From Terrimonas sp937888905 (lineage in GTDB: Bacteria > Bacteroidota > Bacteroidia > Chitinophagales > Chitinophagaceae): DNA of 64,000 nucleotides. Shown here piece by piece: positions 16,895 through 25,875 of this stretch. Under the pieces are notes generated by a model. That model saw only the letters and a list, made by a program, of their open reading frames with translations, was not told the origin of the DNA and did no database searches. The position numbers were made by a program, and so were the translations under genes. Location: the NCBI GenBank assembly GCA_937888905.1, contig CALATA010000004.1, positions 124,001-188,000 on the forward strand. Direction: 5' to 3'. Position 1 is the stretch's first letter. The number at the start of each line of letters is the position of its first letter.

Positions 16895-18217
16895 ATGAAA
16901 CGAATCACCGGATTTATAGCTCTTTTGTTGTTGTCGGGACTACTACATGCGCAGGACATTTCCAAAAAACTCAGTGAGGCCTTTGCCGTTTTTGAGGCGG
17001 ATAGCCAGTTGAAACATGCCATCAGTTCGTTGTATGTAACCGATGCTGCATCCGGCAAAGTGATATTTGCAAAAAATGAAGAAACAGGACTGGCGCCGGC
17101 TTCCACGCAAAAGATCATCACGAGTGTGACGGCATTCGAACTGCTGGGTGCCGGCTACCGGTTTACCACTACGGTCCGTCTTGTCAACAACGAATTGGTG
17201 ATTACCGCAAGCGGCGATCCGGCTTTAGGCAGTTGGAGGTGGGCATCGACAAAACCGGACGAATTCATCAATAGCATCGTGACATCCCTGAAGACAAATA
17301 AAATAACATCAATAGCAAGTATCCGTATCGAAGCGCCGGGGTTCACACGCTCCGCCATTCCGGGCGGATGGATATGGCAGGACATTGGCAATTATTACGG
17401 GGCCGGCGCACATGCGCTGAACTGGAAAGAAAACCAATTTGACCTTCTCTTAAAATCGGGTGATAAGACAGGGGACAAAGTAGACATACTGGATGAAGGA
17501 TATGCGGCGCTTTATAACAATGATTTGAAAACAGCTGCACGGGGCACAGGTGATAACGCCTACATCTATTACGACAACCTGGTCGACGGCACCATTCCTG
17601 CCGGAGAAAAGTCATTCCGTATTTCCGGCGCGGAAAAAGATCCGGGCGGACAGTTTATTGCCGAATTGACCAGCGCGCTTCGTAAAGCAGGTATTTCCAT
17701 AGCCGGCAAATCCGGCAATGGCGCCGCTGTTGCGTTGGTAAACTATACCTCCCCATCGCTGGACTCGCTGATCTACTGGTTCAATAAAAAAAGCATCAAC
17801 CTTTATGGCGAAGCGTTAATAAAAGCCATGGGTAAGGAAAAGGGAAAAGAAGCCGGCACCGATGCAGGCATCGATGTGCTCAAAGATTTCTGGAAAGAAA
17901 AAGGCCTGGACGTAACGGCGCTGAACATGAGTGATGGTTCAGGATTATCGCCGCAAAACCGGGTGACCACTCATGCGCAGGCAGATATACTGCGTTATGC
18001 ACGCCAGCGTCCGTGGTTCGCGAAATTCTATGATGCCCTGCCCGATTATAACAATATGCGGATGAAAAGCGGCACCATCAACCGCGTAAAAGGTTTCTGC
18101 GGCTACCACACATCCGGGGGAAAGACCTATGTATTTTCTTTTTTAGTAAATAACTACAGCGGTGCAGCTTCTTCGCTGGTGCAGAAGATGTATAAAGTGC
18201 TTGATGTATTGAAATAA
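16895..18217 (+). CDS. dacB: D-Ala-D-Ala carboxypeptidase/endopeptidase, PBP4 (S13) family
   Basis: This 440-residue periplasmic penicillin-binding protein has a signal peptide (cleavage after LLHAQ, residue 20). The active-site motifs are all present: SxxK as Ser70-Thr-Gln-Lys73 in PASTQK, SxN as Ser300-Ile-Asn302 in KKSINLYGEAL, DGSGLS (347-352), and the KTG-like Lys391-Ser-Gly-Thr. Such enzymes trim or cut peptidoglycan cross-links. The length is standard for DacB. It is convergent with the M50 protease gene, leaving only 2 bases between stops. Confidence 0.95.
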   Translation: MKRITGFIALLLLSGLLHAQDISKKLSEAFAVFEADSQLKHAISSLYVTDAASGKVIFAKNEETGLAPASTQKIITSVTAFELLGAGYRFTTTVRLVNNELVITASGDPALGSWRWASTKPDEFINSIVTSLKTNKITSIASIRIEAPGFTRSAIPGGWIWQDIGNYYGAGAHALNWKENQFDLLLKSGDKTGDKVDILDEGYAALYNNDLKTAARGTGDNAYIYYDNLVDGTIPAGEKSFRISGAEKDPGGQFIAELTSALRKAGISIAGKSGNGAAVALVNYTSPSLDSLIYWFNKKSINLYGEALIKAMGKEKGKEAGTDAGIDVLKDFWKEKGLDVTALNMSDGSGLSPQNRVTTHAQADILRYARQRPWFAKFYDALPDYNNMRMKSGTINRVKGFCGYHTSGGKTYVFSFLVNNYSGAASSLVQKMYKVLDVLK

Positions 18218-18219
18218 GA

Positions 18220-19233
18220 TCAGCGGAAACGTTCGAAGAAGCGAAGGTCCAGTTCGAGCAGCCACGGTGCGGCGAAAGCGCCGATCCAGATCAGGAGCAA
18301 TACTATTTTCCCGGGAAGAGAAACATCCTGTATCAGGTTGCGTTGCAGAGAGCCTTGTACCTGCAACATCATTTTGTCTTCGCGGTCGCTGTAGGAATAG
18401 GGCGGTCCCGGTTGCAGATCGCGGAAGGCAGGTTGTGTTTCGATGAGTACGTCGCGTATTTTCCAATAATCTTCATCCGGCATTTCCTCGTAAGAGGTAT
18501 CGAGGTTGATGCCTGCTGCTTCCAGCTTTTTTTCTACTACCGTGTACCGCGCATCGGTGCGTAAACGCAGCAGCAACATTACGGGGAAGGCAATCAATGC
18601 GAGGTAAAAAGCATTCCCGGAGCGGCTGTACATATGCCAGGCAAACCACGCCATGGCCGCCACAGAAACGAAAATAAAAATGCGGCTTACCAGGCTTTCT
18701 TCGTCTAAAAAAACACGGTTCAGCAATTGCCCGCCATCGAGCGGATAGATCGGCAGCAGGTTGAGGAGGTTCAGTAATATCAGCAACAGACTGGTTGTGT
18801 ACAGGGATATATCGCCCCAATATATGCCACCCAGGTGCCGGTCGAGAAAATACAAGCCGATGCCGAGCAATACCCCGGGCAACGGACCCGCTAACAGAAT
18901 AATAGCTGATTGCCGTTGCGATACTTCGCGTTTTGTGCCCGATACATAAGCCCCCAATAAGGGAATGAAAAAAATGCCGAGATCATTGTACCGGAAATAT
19001 TTCATGGCAAGAAAATGTCCCAGTTCATGAAACATCACGATACCCGTGATCAGCAGCAGCATTTCATAACTCGGAAAAATATAATATCCCAGCAGGAGAT
19101 AGAGGGCAAGACTCGTGAGAGAGCGGAGCCACACATTGGTGGAAGCCGGCGCGGTCTGGTATTTCGGTGGATAGTCAATGGTTTGAGCACCGGATTCTTC
19201 TGGCCGCTCATCCGGTACCTGGATATCTTGCAT
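18220..19233 (-). CDS. M50-family (site-2-protease-like) membrane metallopeptidase
   Basis: This 337-residue integral membrane protein carries the zinc motif HELGH (His69, Glu70, His73) in the second membrane segment and the third-ligand motif NLLPIYPLDGG (Asp166) in a later one, both hallmarks of intramembrane S2P proteases. A charged region of about 100 residues follows, then a last hydrophobic segment (IVLLLIWIGAFAAPWLLEL) near the C-terminus. No PDZ domain is present. It probably cleaves a membrane protein in a regulatory step; the target is unknown. Confidence 0.9.
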   Translation of the reverse strand: MQDIQVPDERPEESGAQTIDYPPKYQTAPASTNVWLRSLTSLALYLLLGYYIFPSYEMLLLITGIVMFHELGHFLAMKYFRYNDLGIFFIPLLGAYVSGTKREVSQRQSAIILLAGPLPGVLLGIGLYFLDRHLGGIYWGDISLYTTSLLLILLNLLNLLPIYPLDGGQLLNRVFLDEESLVSRIFIFVSVAAMAWFAWHMYSRSGNAFYLALIAFPVMLLLRLRTDARYTVVEKKLEAAGINLDTSYEEMPDEDYWKIRDVLIETQPAFRDLQPGPPYSYSDREDKMMLQVQGSLQRNLIQDVSLPGKIVLLLIWIGAFAAPWLLELDLRFFERFR

Positions 19234-19254
19234 GGGATTAAAGTTAAGGAATAG

Positions 19255-19430
19255 GTTGTAAGTTTTAAGTAGTAAGTTTTAGGTAAATGGCGTAAGACGT
19301 AAGGTGTAAGGCCCGAAGTGTCGGGTTAATTCAAAATTCAAAAGTCAAAATTCAAAAAGTCAGGAAAATTCAATCTACGACTCTCCTTATTCACGATTGA
19401 CGATTCACGATTGACAATTCACCATTCACG
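19255..19430. repeat. Composite short-period repeats
   Basis: Bases 19255-19310 are TAAGnnn heptamers. The palindrome CCCGA-AGTG-TCGGG follows at 19312-19325. Bases 19328-19365 are inverse TTTTGAn words. Bases 19385-19430 are inverse GTGAATn words that run into the end of the thioesterase gene and supply its TGA stop. Confidence 0.8.
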
Positions 19431-19836
19431 AAAAATGCGGTTCCAGTTTCGCGTGAAGCTCCGGCGGCATCACCGTTCTGCGCATCGTACTTTTTTCCAT
19501 AAAATACAATGTTACCATACCCGTTGCCAGCAACTCACCCTGTTCATTGGCAATTTCCTGTTCAAACACGATGCGGTGCCCGGCAGGTAATTCGCGGAGG
19601 ATTACTCTCACCGTCAGCAGGTCATCGTACAAAGCCGGGCGCAGATAACGGCACTGCACTTCTATCACGGGCATGATCACGCCTATTTTTTCCATATCGG
19701 CATACGTAAAACCGAGATGACGGATGGATTCGGCACGCGCAACTTCGAAATATTGGAAGTAATGCCCATGGTAAACGACACCCATCTGGTCAGTTTCTGC
19801 ATAGCGTACGCGAAGGGTAGTTTCTGTGGTGTACAT
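19426..19836 (-). CDS. Acyl-CoA thioesterase, 4-hydroxybenzoyl-CoA thioesterase fold (YbgC-like)
   Basis: This 136-residue single hot-dog domain protein has the family motif RYAETDQMGVVYHGHYFQYFE, in which the Asp is the catalytic residue, and the paired strand EVQCRYLRPALYDD. It should hydrolyse acyl-CoA thioesters in the cytoplasm; YbgC homologues act at the Tol-Pal site, but no tol or pal gene is near. The last codons read into the GTGAATn repeat, whose TGA ends the frame. A terminator separates it from the DoxX gene upstream. Confidence 0.92.
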   Translation of the reverse strand: MYTTETTLRVRYAETDQMGVVYHGHYFQYFEVARAESIRHLGFTYADMEKIGVIMPVIEVQCRYLRPALYDDLLTVRVILRELPAGHRIVFEQEIANEQGELLATGMVTLYFMEKSTMRRTVMPPELHAKLEPHFS

Positions 19837-19848
19837 AATTGAACGGCT

Positions 19849-19880
19849 AAAAAAAAGCTGCAGCCCGCAAGCTGCAGCTT
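19849..19880 (-). terminator. Intrinsic terminator of the DoxX gene
   Basis: The arms AAGCTGCAG (19855-19863) and CTGCAGCTT (19872-19880) flank an 8-base loop. On the minus strand the hairpin is followed by a T run, 22 bases past the DoxX stop. Confidence 0.8.
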
Positions 19881-19902
19881 CCTGTTTGATAAAACAATTT
19901 CC

Positions 19903-20316
19903 TTATTTGCCGAGCAGGCGGTCGACACTGATTTTGCCGGGGCCTACAAACAAAAGGGCTACGAAGATCACCAGGTAGATGCCTGCAGCTTCACCTTCTC
20001 CGAGGCGCGCATGATGCGCCATGAAGAATGCTACGCACATGGCGATGATCAGCGGAATAGTCGCAAGTCTAGTTAGTAAACCGACGGCTACGAAAATGGC
20101 ACAGAAAAACTCTGCGAAGACGGTCAGCGACAGGCTCGCCGATGCGCCGATGCCGAAAGGATCGCCTACCCCACCTTTTGCCAGCTTACTTTGGAAGTGA
20201 ATCAGTTTATCATAACCGTGGTTGAGGGCCATGGTCGTACCGGCAAATAAACGAAGCAGGAGGATGGCAAAATTGAATGCATTATCCGAATAACGGGTGC
20301 TGAACAGTTTCTTCAT
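19903..20316 (-). CDS. DoxX-family membrane protein
   Basis: This 137-residue protein has four hydrophobic segments and the DoxX-family pattern: NFAILLLRLFAGTTMALNHGYDKL at the N-terminus, FCAIFVAVGLLTRLATIPL in the middle, and FFMAHHARLGEGE before the last helix. DoxX proteins are inner-membrane components of uncertain function, some tied to quinone or thiosulfate redox. The start at 20316 (MKKLFSTRYSD) is preferred to one 7 codons upstream. It has its own terminator, so it is a single-gene unit. Confidence 0.88.
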   Translation of the reverse strand: MKKLFSTRYSDNAFNFAILLLRLFAGTTMALNHGYDKLIHFQSKLAKGGVGDPFGIGASASLSLTVFAEFFCAIFVAVGLLTRLATIPLIIAMCVAFFMAHHARLGEGEAAGIYLVIFVALLFVGPGKISVDRLLGK

Positions 20317-20497
20317 TGGTCTTGATTTTGTATGCAATATTAATAAATATCATTTTCTGTAACACCTGCGGATGCAAAATGTTAAACAATCCATATATCT
20401 GGACTTATCCACACCTGTTTGGAACGTTCTTTGGTCATGGCTGAAATAATTTGAATATTCGCGACGTTATCCTACACGGTTTAAACGGACACTCCGC

Positions 20498-23400
20498 ATG
20501 AAGCAACAACTTTTATTGGTACTCGCCACTGGTGGCAGTATCGCTGGAATGGCGCAACAAACGCGCTATTATAATGACCCGCAGGAAAAATTCAAAGAAG
20601 CGAAGGAGTATTTTCAGAAAGAACAATACAGTCTGGCTTATCCGCTGCTGAAGGAACTGCACGCCGGTTCACGGGAAACCGACCGCGTTAATTATCCCGT
20701 AACAACCCAGGAACTCAACTATTACACCATCGTGTGTGGGCTCAAACAGAACGAAGAGGTGGCCGAAACCAAGGCCATTGACTACATCGATCTGGAACGC
20801 AATAACGCACGGGTGCAGATGATGAGCTATCATCTCGGAGAATACTATTTCCGCGTTCGCAAATACCCCGAATCCGTCCGCTATTACGAACAGGCCAATA
20901 TTGCCAACCTCAGCAATGCCGAAATAGCCCGGATGAAATTCAACCAGGGTTACGCCTATTTCACCCTTCAGCAGTTTGCCAAGGCCAAACCGCTTTTCAA
21001 TACTGTGCGCAGTATGAAGGATAACGAGCATTACCTTGACGCCAATTACTATTACGGTGTACTCGCTTTCCGCGACGCACAATACGAAGAAGCGCTCAGC
21101 AGCTTCCGTATCGTGGAAAATGAAAAAGAATATGCGACTGTAGTGCCTTACTACATCGCACAGATTTATTATATCCAGGGAAAAAAGGACGAAGCCCTCG
21201 CATATGCCGAAAATAAACTCAAAACAGGTTCTTCCCAGTATTACGACCTGGAGTTGAAACAAATGATCGGCCATGCCTACTTCGAGCGGAAAGAATACGC
21301 CAAAGCGCTTCCATTCCTCGAAGATTATGTGGCCCGCTCCGAAAAAGTAAAACGCGAAGACCTGTATGAGTTGTCGTATTGCTATTACCAGACCGGCAAC
21401 CTGAATAAAGCAATCGAAGGCTTCAAACAACTCAGCGGCAAAGAAGATGCCCTCAGCCAGCACGCCATGTACCTGCTCGGAGACGCCTATCTCAAAACCG
21501 GCCAAAAGACCAATGCGCGTAACGCTTTTCTTTTTTGCGCCTCCAACAGCAGCAATGCCGGGCAGAAAGAAATTTCCCGTTACCAGTATGCCAAGCTTTC
21601 TTATGAGCTCGGCTACCAGGACGAAGCACTGAACGGCCTCCGTTCCTTCCTCACCGACTATCCCAATTCAACTTATACCGCGGAAGCACGCGAGCTGCTG
21701 GTAGCCGTTTTGGCCAATACCAACAACTACCGCGACGCACTTACTTTACTCGAAGGCGTAAAAAATCCTTCGGAAAACGCCAAACGTCTTTATCCGCGCA
21801 TTCTTTATGGACGTTCGACAGAACTGATCAACGACGGCCGGCTGGCAGAAGCAAACACTTTGCTGGATCGCGCTTTGAAAGATCCGAATGCAGGCGGTGT
21901 ATTGCCGCTCGTGAATTTCTGGAAAGGCGAACTGGCTTATCGTACCAACAAAGTGGATGATGCCATTAAGTTTTACCACGCCTACCTCGATGGCGGCGCT
22001 CCAGCAAGCGGAGAAGCCAGTGCAGTCAATGCACGTTATAACCTCGGTTACTGTTATCTCCGCAAAGAGAACTATCCCGTAGCGCTTACGTTTTTTGAAC
22101 CGATCGGTAAAAATGCTTCGCTGAAATCAGACGAACTCACCCAGGACGCATATCTCCGCACAGCAGACTGCTATTTCATGGAAAAAAATTATGCACGCGC
22201 CAAAAGCATGTATGATAATGTAGTGAAATACTCCTGGCCCTCGGAAGATTATGCCACTTTCCAGAACGCGATGATTGCGGGTATCAAGAGTCCGAAAGAT
22301 AAAATCTCGCTGATGTCGACCATGACGCGGAAATTCCCGCAGTCTTCATTGGTGACAGATGCCAATATGGAGATCGCCAATTCTTATATCAGCGATGAAC
22401 GTTTCAACGAAGCGATCCCCTTCCTGAAAAATGTGATCGCCAGTTCGGGCAATGCGAGCCTGAAACCGCAGGCCTATCTGAAACTCGGTCTGGCTTATTA
22501 TAATATGAACAATAACACGGAGGCGTTGAAGCAATACCAGACGCTGGTGTCGCAATATCCCAATTCTCCGGAAGCAGAAGACGCCCTGAATAACATCCGC
22601 ACTGTTTATCTCGACGATAACAAAACCGATGAATACGCCGCCTATATGCGTCAGGCCGGCAAACCGCTGAGCGTAAGCGCGGAAGATTCCTTGAGCTATT
22701 CCGTTGCGGAAAGTCATTACCAGGCTAACAATATCAACGCTGCTTTAACAGCTTATAATAATTACCTGCAGAAATTCCCTTCCGGTGTGTATGCCGTCGA
22801 CGCGCAATTCAATCGTGCAGAGATTTACAACGACAAAAAGGATTGGAACAATGCGCTGAAAAGTTATGAGTTTGTGGCAGGCAAAGCGCCCAACGTATAT
22901 GCGGAGCGCGCCATACTGGAAGCGGCAAGGATTAATTTCTTTGAGAAAAAAGATTATGCAAAAGCGGAATTGTATTATGGTCAACTGAATCAGGAAGCAT
23001 CCAGCCAGGAAAATAAACTGGAAGCCATGCGCGGCTTGCTGAGAAGTCAGTACCAACAGGAGAAATGGACTGAAGCCGTTGGTAATGCAAAAGAACTGGC
23101 GATTGCGAAAGGCAGCAGCTCGGATGACAAGGCACTTGCCAACATGGCCATTGCCAAATCTTACGAAGTAGAGCGCAAATATGACCTGGCTATTGGCACA
23201 TTCCGCACTGTGGTGAGCCAGAACAAAGCGGCCCTCGCAGCGGAAGCACGTTATGAAATAGCAAACTGTCTGCTGGCACAGGGCAAACTGGCCGAAGCAG
23301 AGAAAGCTGCTTTCGAAACGGTCAATAAATCCGGTTCTTACGATTTCTGGGTTGTGAAATCCTACATCCTGCTTGGTGATATTTATTTCCGTCAGAAAGA

Positions 23401-23533
23401 TTATTTCAATGCCAAGGCCACTTTCCAGAGCATCGTAGACAATGCCGCCAATCCTGATCTGAAGAGCGAAGCGCAAGCCAAACTCGACCTGGTAACCGAG
23501 GAGGAAAAAAAGGATAGCAAAATCGGTAAATAA
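20498..23533 (+). CDS. Exported TPR-repeat protein (1011 residues)
   Basis: This large protein has a signal peptide (cleavage near GMAQQ, about residue 20) followed almost entirely by tetratricopeptide repeats (for example YPESVRYYEQANIANLS, DEALSSFRIVENEKEY, AKALPFLEDYVARSEK, TEALKQYQTLVSQYPNSPEAEDAL). The later repeats have the PNS-type turn of Bam/YbgF-like TPRs. It is probably periplasmic or outer-membrane-associated and a scaffold for other proteins. It is the first gene of a tight trio with an outer-membrane barrel (34-base gap) and a membrane HU-like protein (1-base gap). The length and context recall T9SS helper TPR proteins such as PorW/SprE, but it lacks a lipobox and identity is not shown. 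Confidence 0.9.
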   Translation: MKQQLLLVLATGGSIAGMAQQTRYYNDPQEKFKEAKEYFQKEQYSLAYPLLKELHAGSRETDRVNYPVTTQELNYYTIVCGLKQNEEVAETKAIDYIDLERNNARVQMMSYHLGEYYFRVRKYPESVRYYEQANIANLSNAEIARMKFNQGYAYFTLQQFAKAKPLFNTVRSMKDNEHYLDANYYYGVLAFRDAQYEEALSSFRIVENEKEYATVVPYYIAQIYYIQGKKDEALAYAENKLKTGSSQYYDLELKQMIGHAYFERKEYAKALPFLEDYVARSEKVKREDLYELSYCYYQTGNLNKAIEGFKQLSGKEDALSQHAMYLLGDAYLKTGQKTNARNAFLFCASNSSNAGQKEISRYQYAKLSYELGYQDEALNGLRSFLTDYPNSTYTAEARELLVAVLANTNNYRDALTLLEGVKNPSENAKRLYPRILYGRSTELINDGRLAEANTLLDRALKDPNAGGVLPLVNFWKGELAYRTNKVDDAIKFYHAYLDGGAPASGEASAVNARYNLGYCYLRKENYPVALTFFEPIGKNASLKSDELTQDAYLRTADCYFMEKNYARAKSMYDNVVKYSWPSEDYATFQNAMIAGIKSPKDKISLMSTMTRKFPQSSLVTDANMEIANSYISDERFNEAIPFLKNVIASSGNASLKPQAYLKLGLAYYNMNNNTEALKQYQTLVSQYPNSPEAEDALNNIRTVYLDDNKTDEYAAYMRQAGKPLSVSAEDSLSYSVAESHYQANNINAALTAYNNYLQKFPSGVYAVDAQFNRAEIYNDKKDWNNALKSYEFVAGKAPNVYAERAILEAARINFFEKKDYAKAELYYGQLNQEASSQENKLEAMRGLLRSQYQQEKWTEAVGNAKELAIAKGSSSDDKALANMAIAKSYEVERKYDLAIGTFRTVVSQNKAALAAEARYEIANCLLAQGKLAEAEKAAFETVNKSGSYDFWVVKSYILLGDIYFRQKDYFNAKATFQSIVDNAANPDLKSEAQAKLDLVTEEEKKDSKIGK

Positions 23534-23567
23534 TAATTTCCTCTTCGCCTAATAATAAACTCGAAAG

Positions 23568-25211
23568 ATGAAAAGAATAGTTTGTCTCGTGGTAATCGGC
23601 ACTCTGCTCGCCTTTACAGCGTCTGCGCAGGATACCACCCGCAAAAGATCTGTTGATATCACGTCTTCCTTCAAACCGATCTTACGCGATGCGGCCAAGA
23701 TCAATTTCAATGCAAGTCCGCCCGCCGCTGATACCAGCAAGCCGCGGCTGCAATACAGCGTGCCTAATCAGCATCTGTTGTTTCCCTATCAACCCGGATC
23801 ATTGAAGCCACTGGCTTTACAAACGGATACAGTAGGGAAATGGGACAACAGCAACTACGTGAAAGCCGGTTTCGGTAGCCTGAAAACGCCGTTTGTACAG
23901 GCAGGGTTTTCTTTTGGTGACGGACAGACCGCGGGCGTTGATATCTATGCCAAACACGTATCCTCACAAGGCAAACGCGAGTACCAGGATTTTTCCAACA
24001 CACAGGCCAGCATCAAAGGTTTTTATAAAACGGCCGGCGGACTGGAATGGAATGCAGGTCTTGGTATGAAAGCCGAACGTACTTACAAATACGGTTACGA
24101 ACCCGAAACATTATCATTCGACAAAGACTCGATCCGTCAGCGTTTTCAGACCATATCCGGGCGCCTTGCCATGCGCAACATCCGCAAAACCGAATACGAA
24201 TTGAGTTATGCACCCGAGCTGAGGATCGATGTATTTGGCGATCACCTGAAAAACAACGAGAGCAACACAGTACTGACCCTGCCGTTGGAAAAAGCTATTG
24301 GTAAAGATTTCACTGCCGGTATTAAAGTGGGATTTGATCTTACACGACTTTCTCCTGATGAAAAAAATGCAGTCAACAACACCGTATGGTATGTAGCACC
24401 GGGAGTACAATACAAAAGTGCGCAATTCAATATCCAGGCGGGCATTCGTCCAAGTTGGGACAACGGGGAGTTTAAAATGTTTCCGAATGTGCTGGCCGAA
24501 GCCGGTACACGCGACCAGCGTCTCGTAGTGCAGGCCGGCTGGACGGGTTATGTGCGTAAAACCACCTATCAATATCTTGCTTCGCAAAATCCCTGGCTGT
24601 GGGCGCCTGAGCGTTTGAACAATACCTGGGTACAGGAAATCTATGGCGGTATCAAAGGGGCGCTCGGCGATCACTTTACCTACAATGCACGATTTGGTGT
24701 AACGGCACTCAACAACCAGCCATTGTTCATCAATGATACCAGCGCTGCGGGTGATGGTAAATCGTTTGCCGTGGTCTATGAAGATAAAATGAGCATCATC
24801 ACCATGGGTGGTGAAGTTGGCTACAATGTGCAGGAAAAATTCTCCGTAACAGCGGGTATCAAACTGAATCAATTCAGTGGCCTGCGCGAATCCAATGCGA
24901 AGGCATGGGGTCTGCTGCCGATGGAATTCAATGCGGCCCTGCGATTGCTGATCATGAAAGACCTCTGGTTCAAAACGGATATTTTTGCCTGGGATGGTCC
25001 GCACTATCTGAAGAAAGATGCAACGGTAGGCAAGCTCAGCGGCGCATTCGACCTCAATGCAGGACTCGAATTCAAAATCACACGTAATCTTAATCTGTGG
25101 GCACAATTCAATAATATCACCAACAAAGAATACCAGCGCTGGAACCAGTATCCGGTATATGGCTTCAACTTTGTGGGCGGTATCGTATATTCGTTCGCAC
25201 AAAAGAACTGA
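23568..25211 (+). CDS. Outer-membrane beta-barrel protein, TonB-receptor-like
   Basis: This 547-residue protein has a signal peptide (cleavage after TASAQ, residue 21). A short N-terminal segment (RKRSVDITSSFKPILRDAAK) is followed by many amphipathic strands. The end reads NLWAQFNNITNKEYQRWNQYP and a final VGGIVYSF strand, as in the C-terminus of TonB-dependent receptors, but there is no obvious plug domain and the length is short. It probably forms a pore or receptor working with the preceding TPR protein. The stop lies 1 base before the next start. Confidence 0.85.
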   Translation: MKRIVCLVVIGTLLAFTASAQDTTRKRSVDITSSFKPILRDAAKINFNASPPAADTSKPRLQYSVPNQHLLFPYQPGSLKPLALQTDTVGKWDNSNYVKAGFGSLKTPFVQAGFSFGDGQTAGVDIYAKHVSSQGKREYQDFSNTQASIKGFYKTAGGLEWNAGLGMKAERTYKYGYEPETLSFDKDSIRQRFQTISGRLAMRNIRKTEYELSYAPELRIDVFGDHLKNNESNTVLTLPLEKAIGKDFTAGIKVGFDLTRLSPDEKNAVNNTVWYVAPGVQYKSAQFNIQAGIRPSWDNGEFKMFPNVLAEAGTRDQRLVVQAGWTGYVRKTTYQYLASQNPWLWAPERLNNTWVQEIYGGIKGALGDHFTYNARFGVTALNNQPLFINDTSAAGDGKSFAVVYEDKMSIITMGGEVGYNVQEKFSVTAGIKLNQFSGLRESNAKAWGLLPMEFNAALRLLIMKDLWFKTDIFAWDGPHYLKKDATVGKLSGAFDLNAGLEFKITRNLNLWAQFNNITNKEYQRWNQYPVYGFNFVGGIVYSFAQKN

Positions 25212-25212
25212 T

Positions 25213-25875
25213 ATGTACAAGGCATTGTATGCGTATCTCGTCCGTTATGGACGCCTGACGATTCCGGGAGTAGGGATATTGGTGGTAGAGCGGCAGGCTG
25301 CTGTCATGGACTTCACCACGCGTACAGTGGAACCGGCATCGTACCGTATTGCGTTGCAGCATAGTGGTGAAGCCGGCTCCGAAACTGCCAGCCATCGCTT
25401 ATTTGGCTGGTTGGCCGGCGCGCTGAACATCCACCAGCGCGAAGCCGTTATCCGTTTCAATGATTTTGTATTTGACCTGAAAAAGAAACTGCGCGACGGC
25501 GCTAAGATCCGCTGGGCCGACGTGGGCACTTTGAGCACGGGGCTGGCCGGCGAAATACGTTTTGAATCTGCAGTGCGCGCATTCCAACCCGAAACGGCCG
25601 TACCGGCCGAACGCATCATCCGCGAACAATCTGAACATACCGTGCGCGTGGGAGAGGAGGAGAAAACTTCAACCGAAATGAAGGAACTGCTGGCTCCGGT
25701 GCCCGTACACCGTAGTCCCTGGCTGCTTATCGCAGGTATTCTGCTGTTGCTTACCTTACTGTTTACCGGCTGGTATTTGTCGCAACACGGACTGAATCCC
25801 GCTGCGGTGGGTGATCAATCTGCGGCACCATTAAAAATAACCCCCGTTACTTACGAGGCAATTCCTGCTCGGTAA
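25213..25875 (+). CDS. Membrane-anchored HU-like (CCDC81-type) protein
   Basis: This 220-residue protein has no signal peptide. Residues 1-50 (YLVRYGRLTIPGVGILVVE) and 70-120 (REAVIRFNDFVFDLKKKL, then WADVGTLSTGLAGEIRFE) resemble the two HU-CCDC81-type domains found in Bacteroidota, where they normally precede a membrane helix and a SPOR domain. Here a membrane segment (WLLIAGILLLLTLLFTGWYL, about 173-192) is followed by only about 28 residues and no SPOR domain. The N-terminal part should be cytoplasmic. It may link an envelope complex to the cell interior. The 3' end overlaps the convergent antiporter gene by 29 bases. Confidence 0.8.
   Translation: MYKALYAYLVRYGRLTIPGVGILVVERQAAVMDFTTRTVEPASYRIALQHSGEAGSETASHRLFGWLAGALNIHQREAVIRFNDFVFDLKKKLRDGAKIRWADVGTLSTGLAGEIRFESAVRAFQPETAVPAERIIREQSEHTVRVGEEEKTSTEMKELLAPVPVHRSPWLLIAGILLLLTLLFTGWYLSQHGLNPAAVGDQSAAPLKITPVTYEAIPAR

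Noticed and set aside
20498..23533. Naming the TPR gene porW or sprE
   Set aside because: PorW/SprE are lipoproteins and their known neighbours differ. The signal peptide here has no lipobox, so only a generic TPR call is justified.
24114..25220. Long minus-strand frame of 368 codons opposite the barrel gene
   Set aside because: It lies fully opposite a gene with a signal peptide and barrel pattern and encodes no recognisable protein. The same applies to the long frames opposite secDF (30657-31694 +), pfkA (3196-4032 +) and groEL (42052-42816 -).
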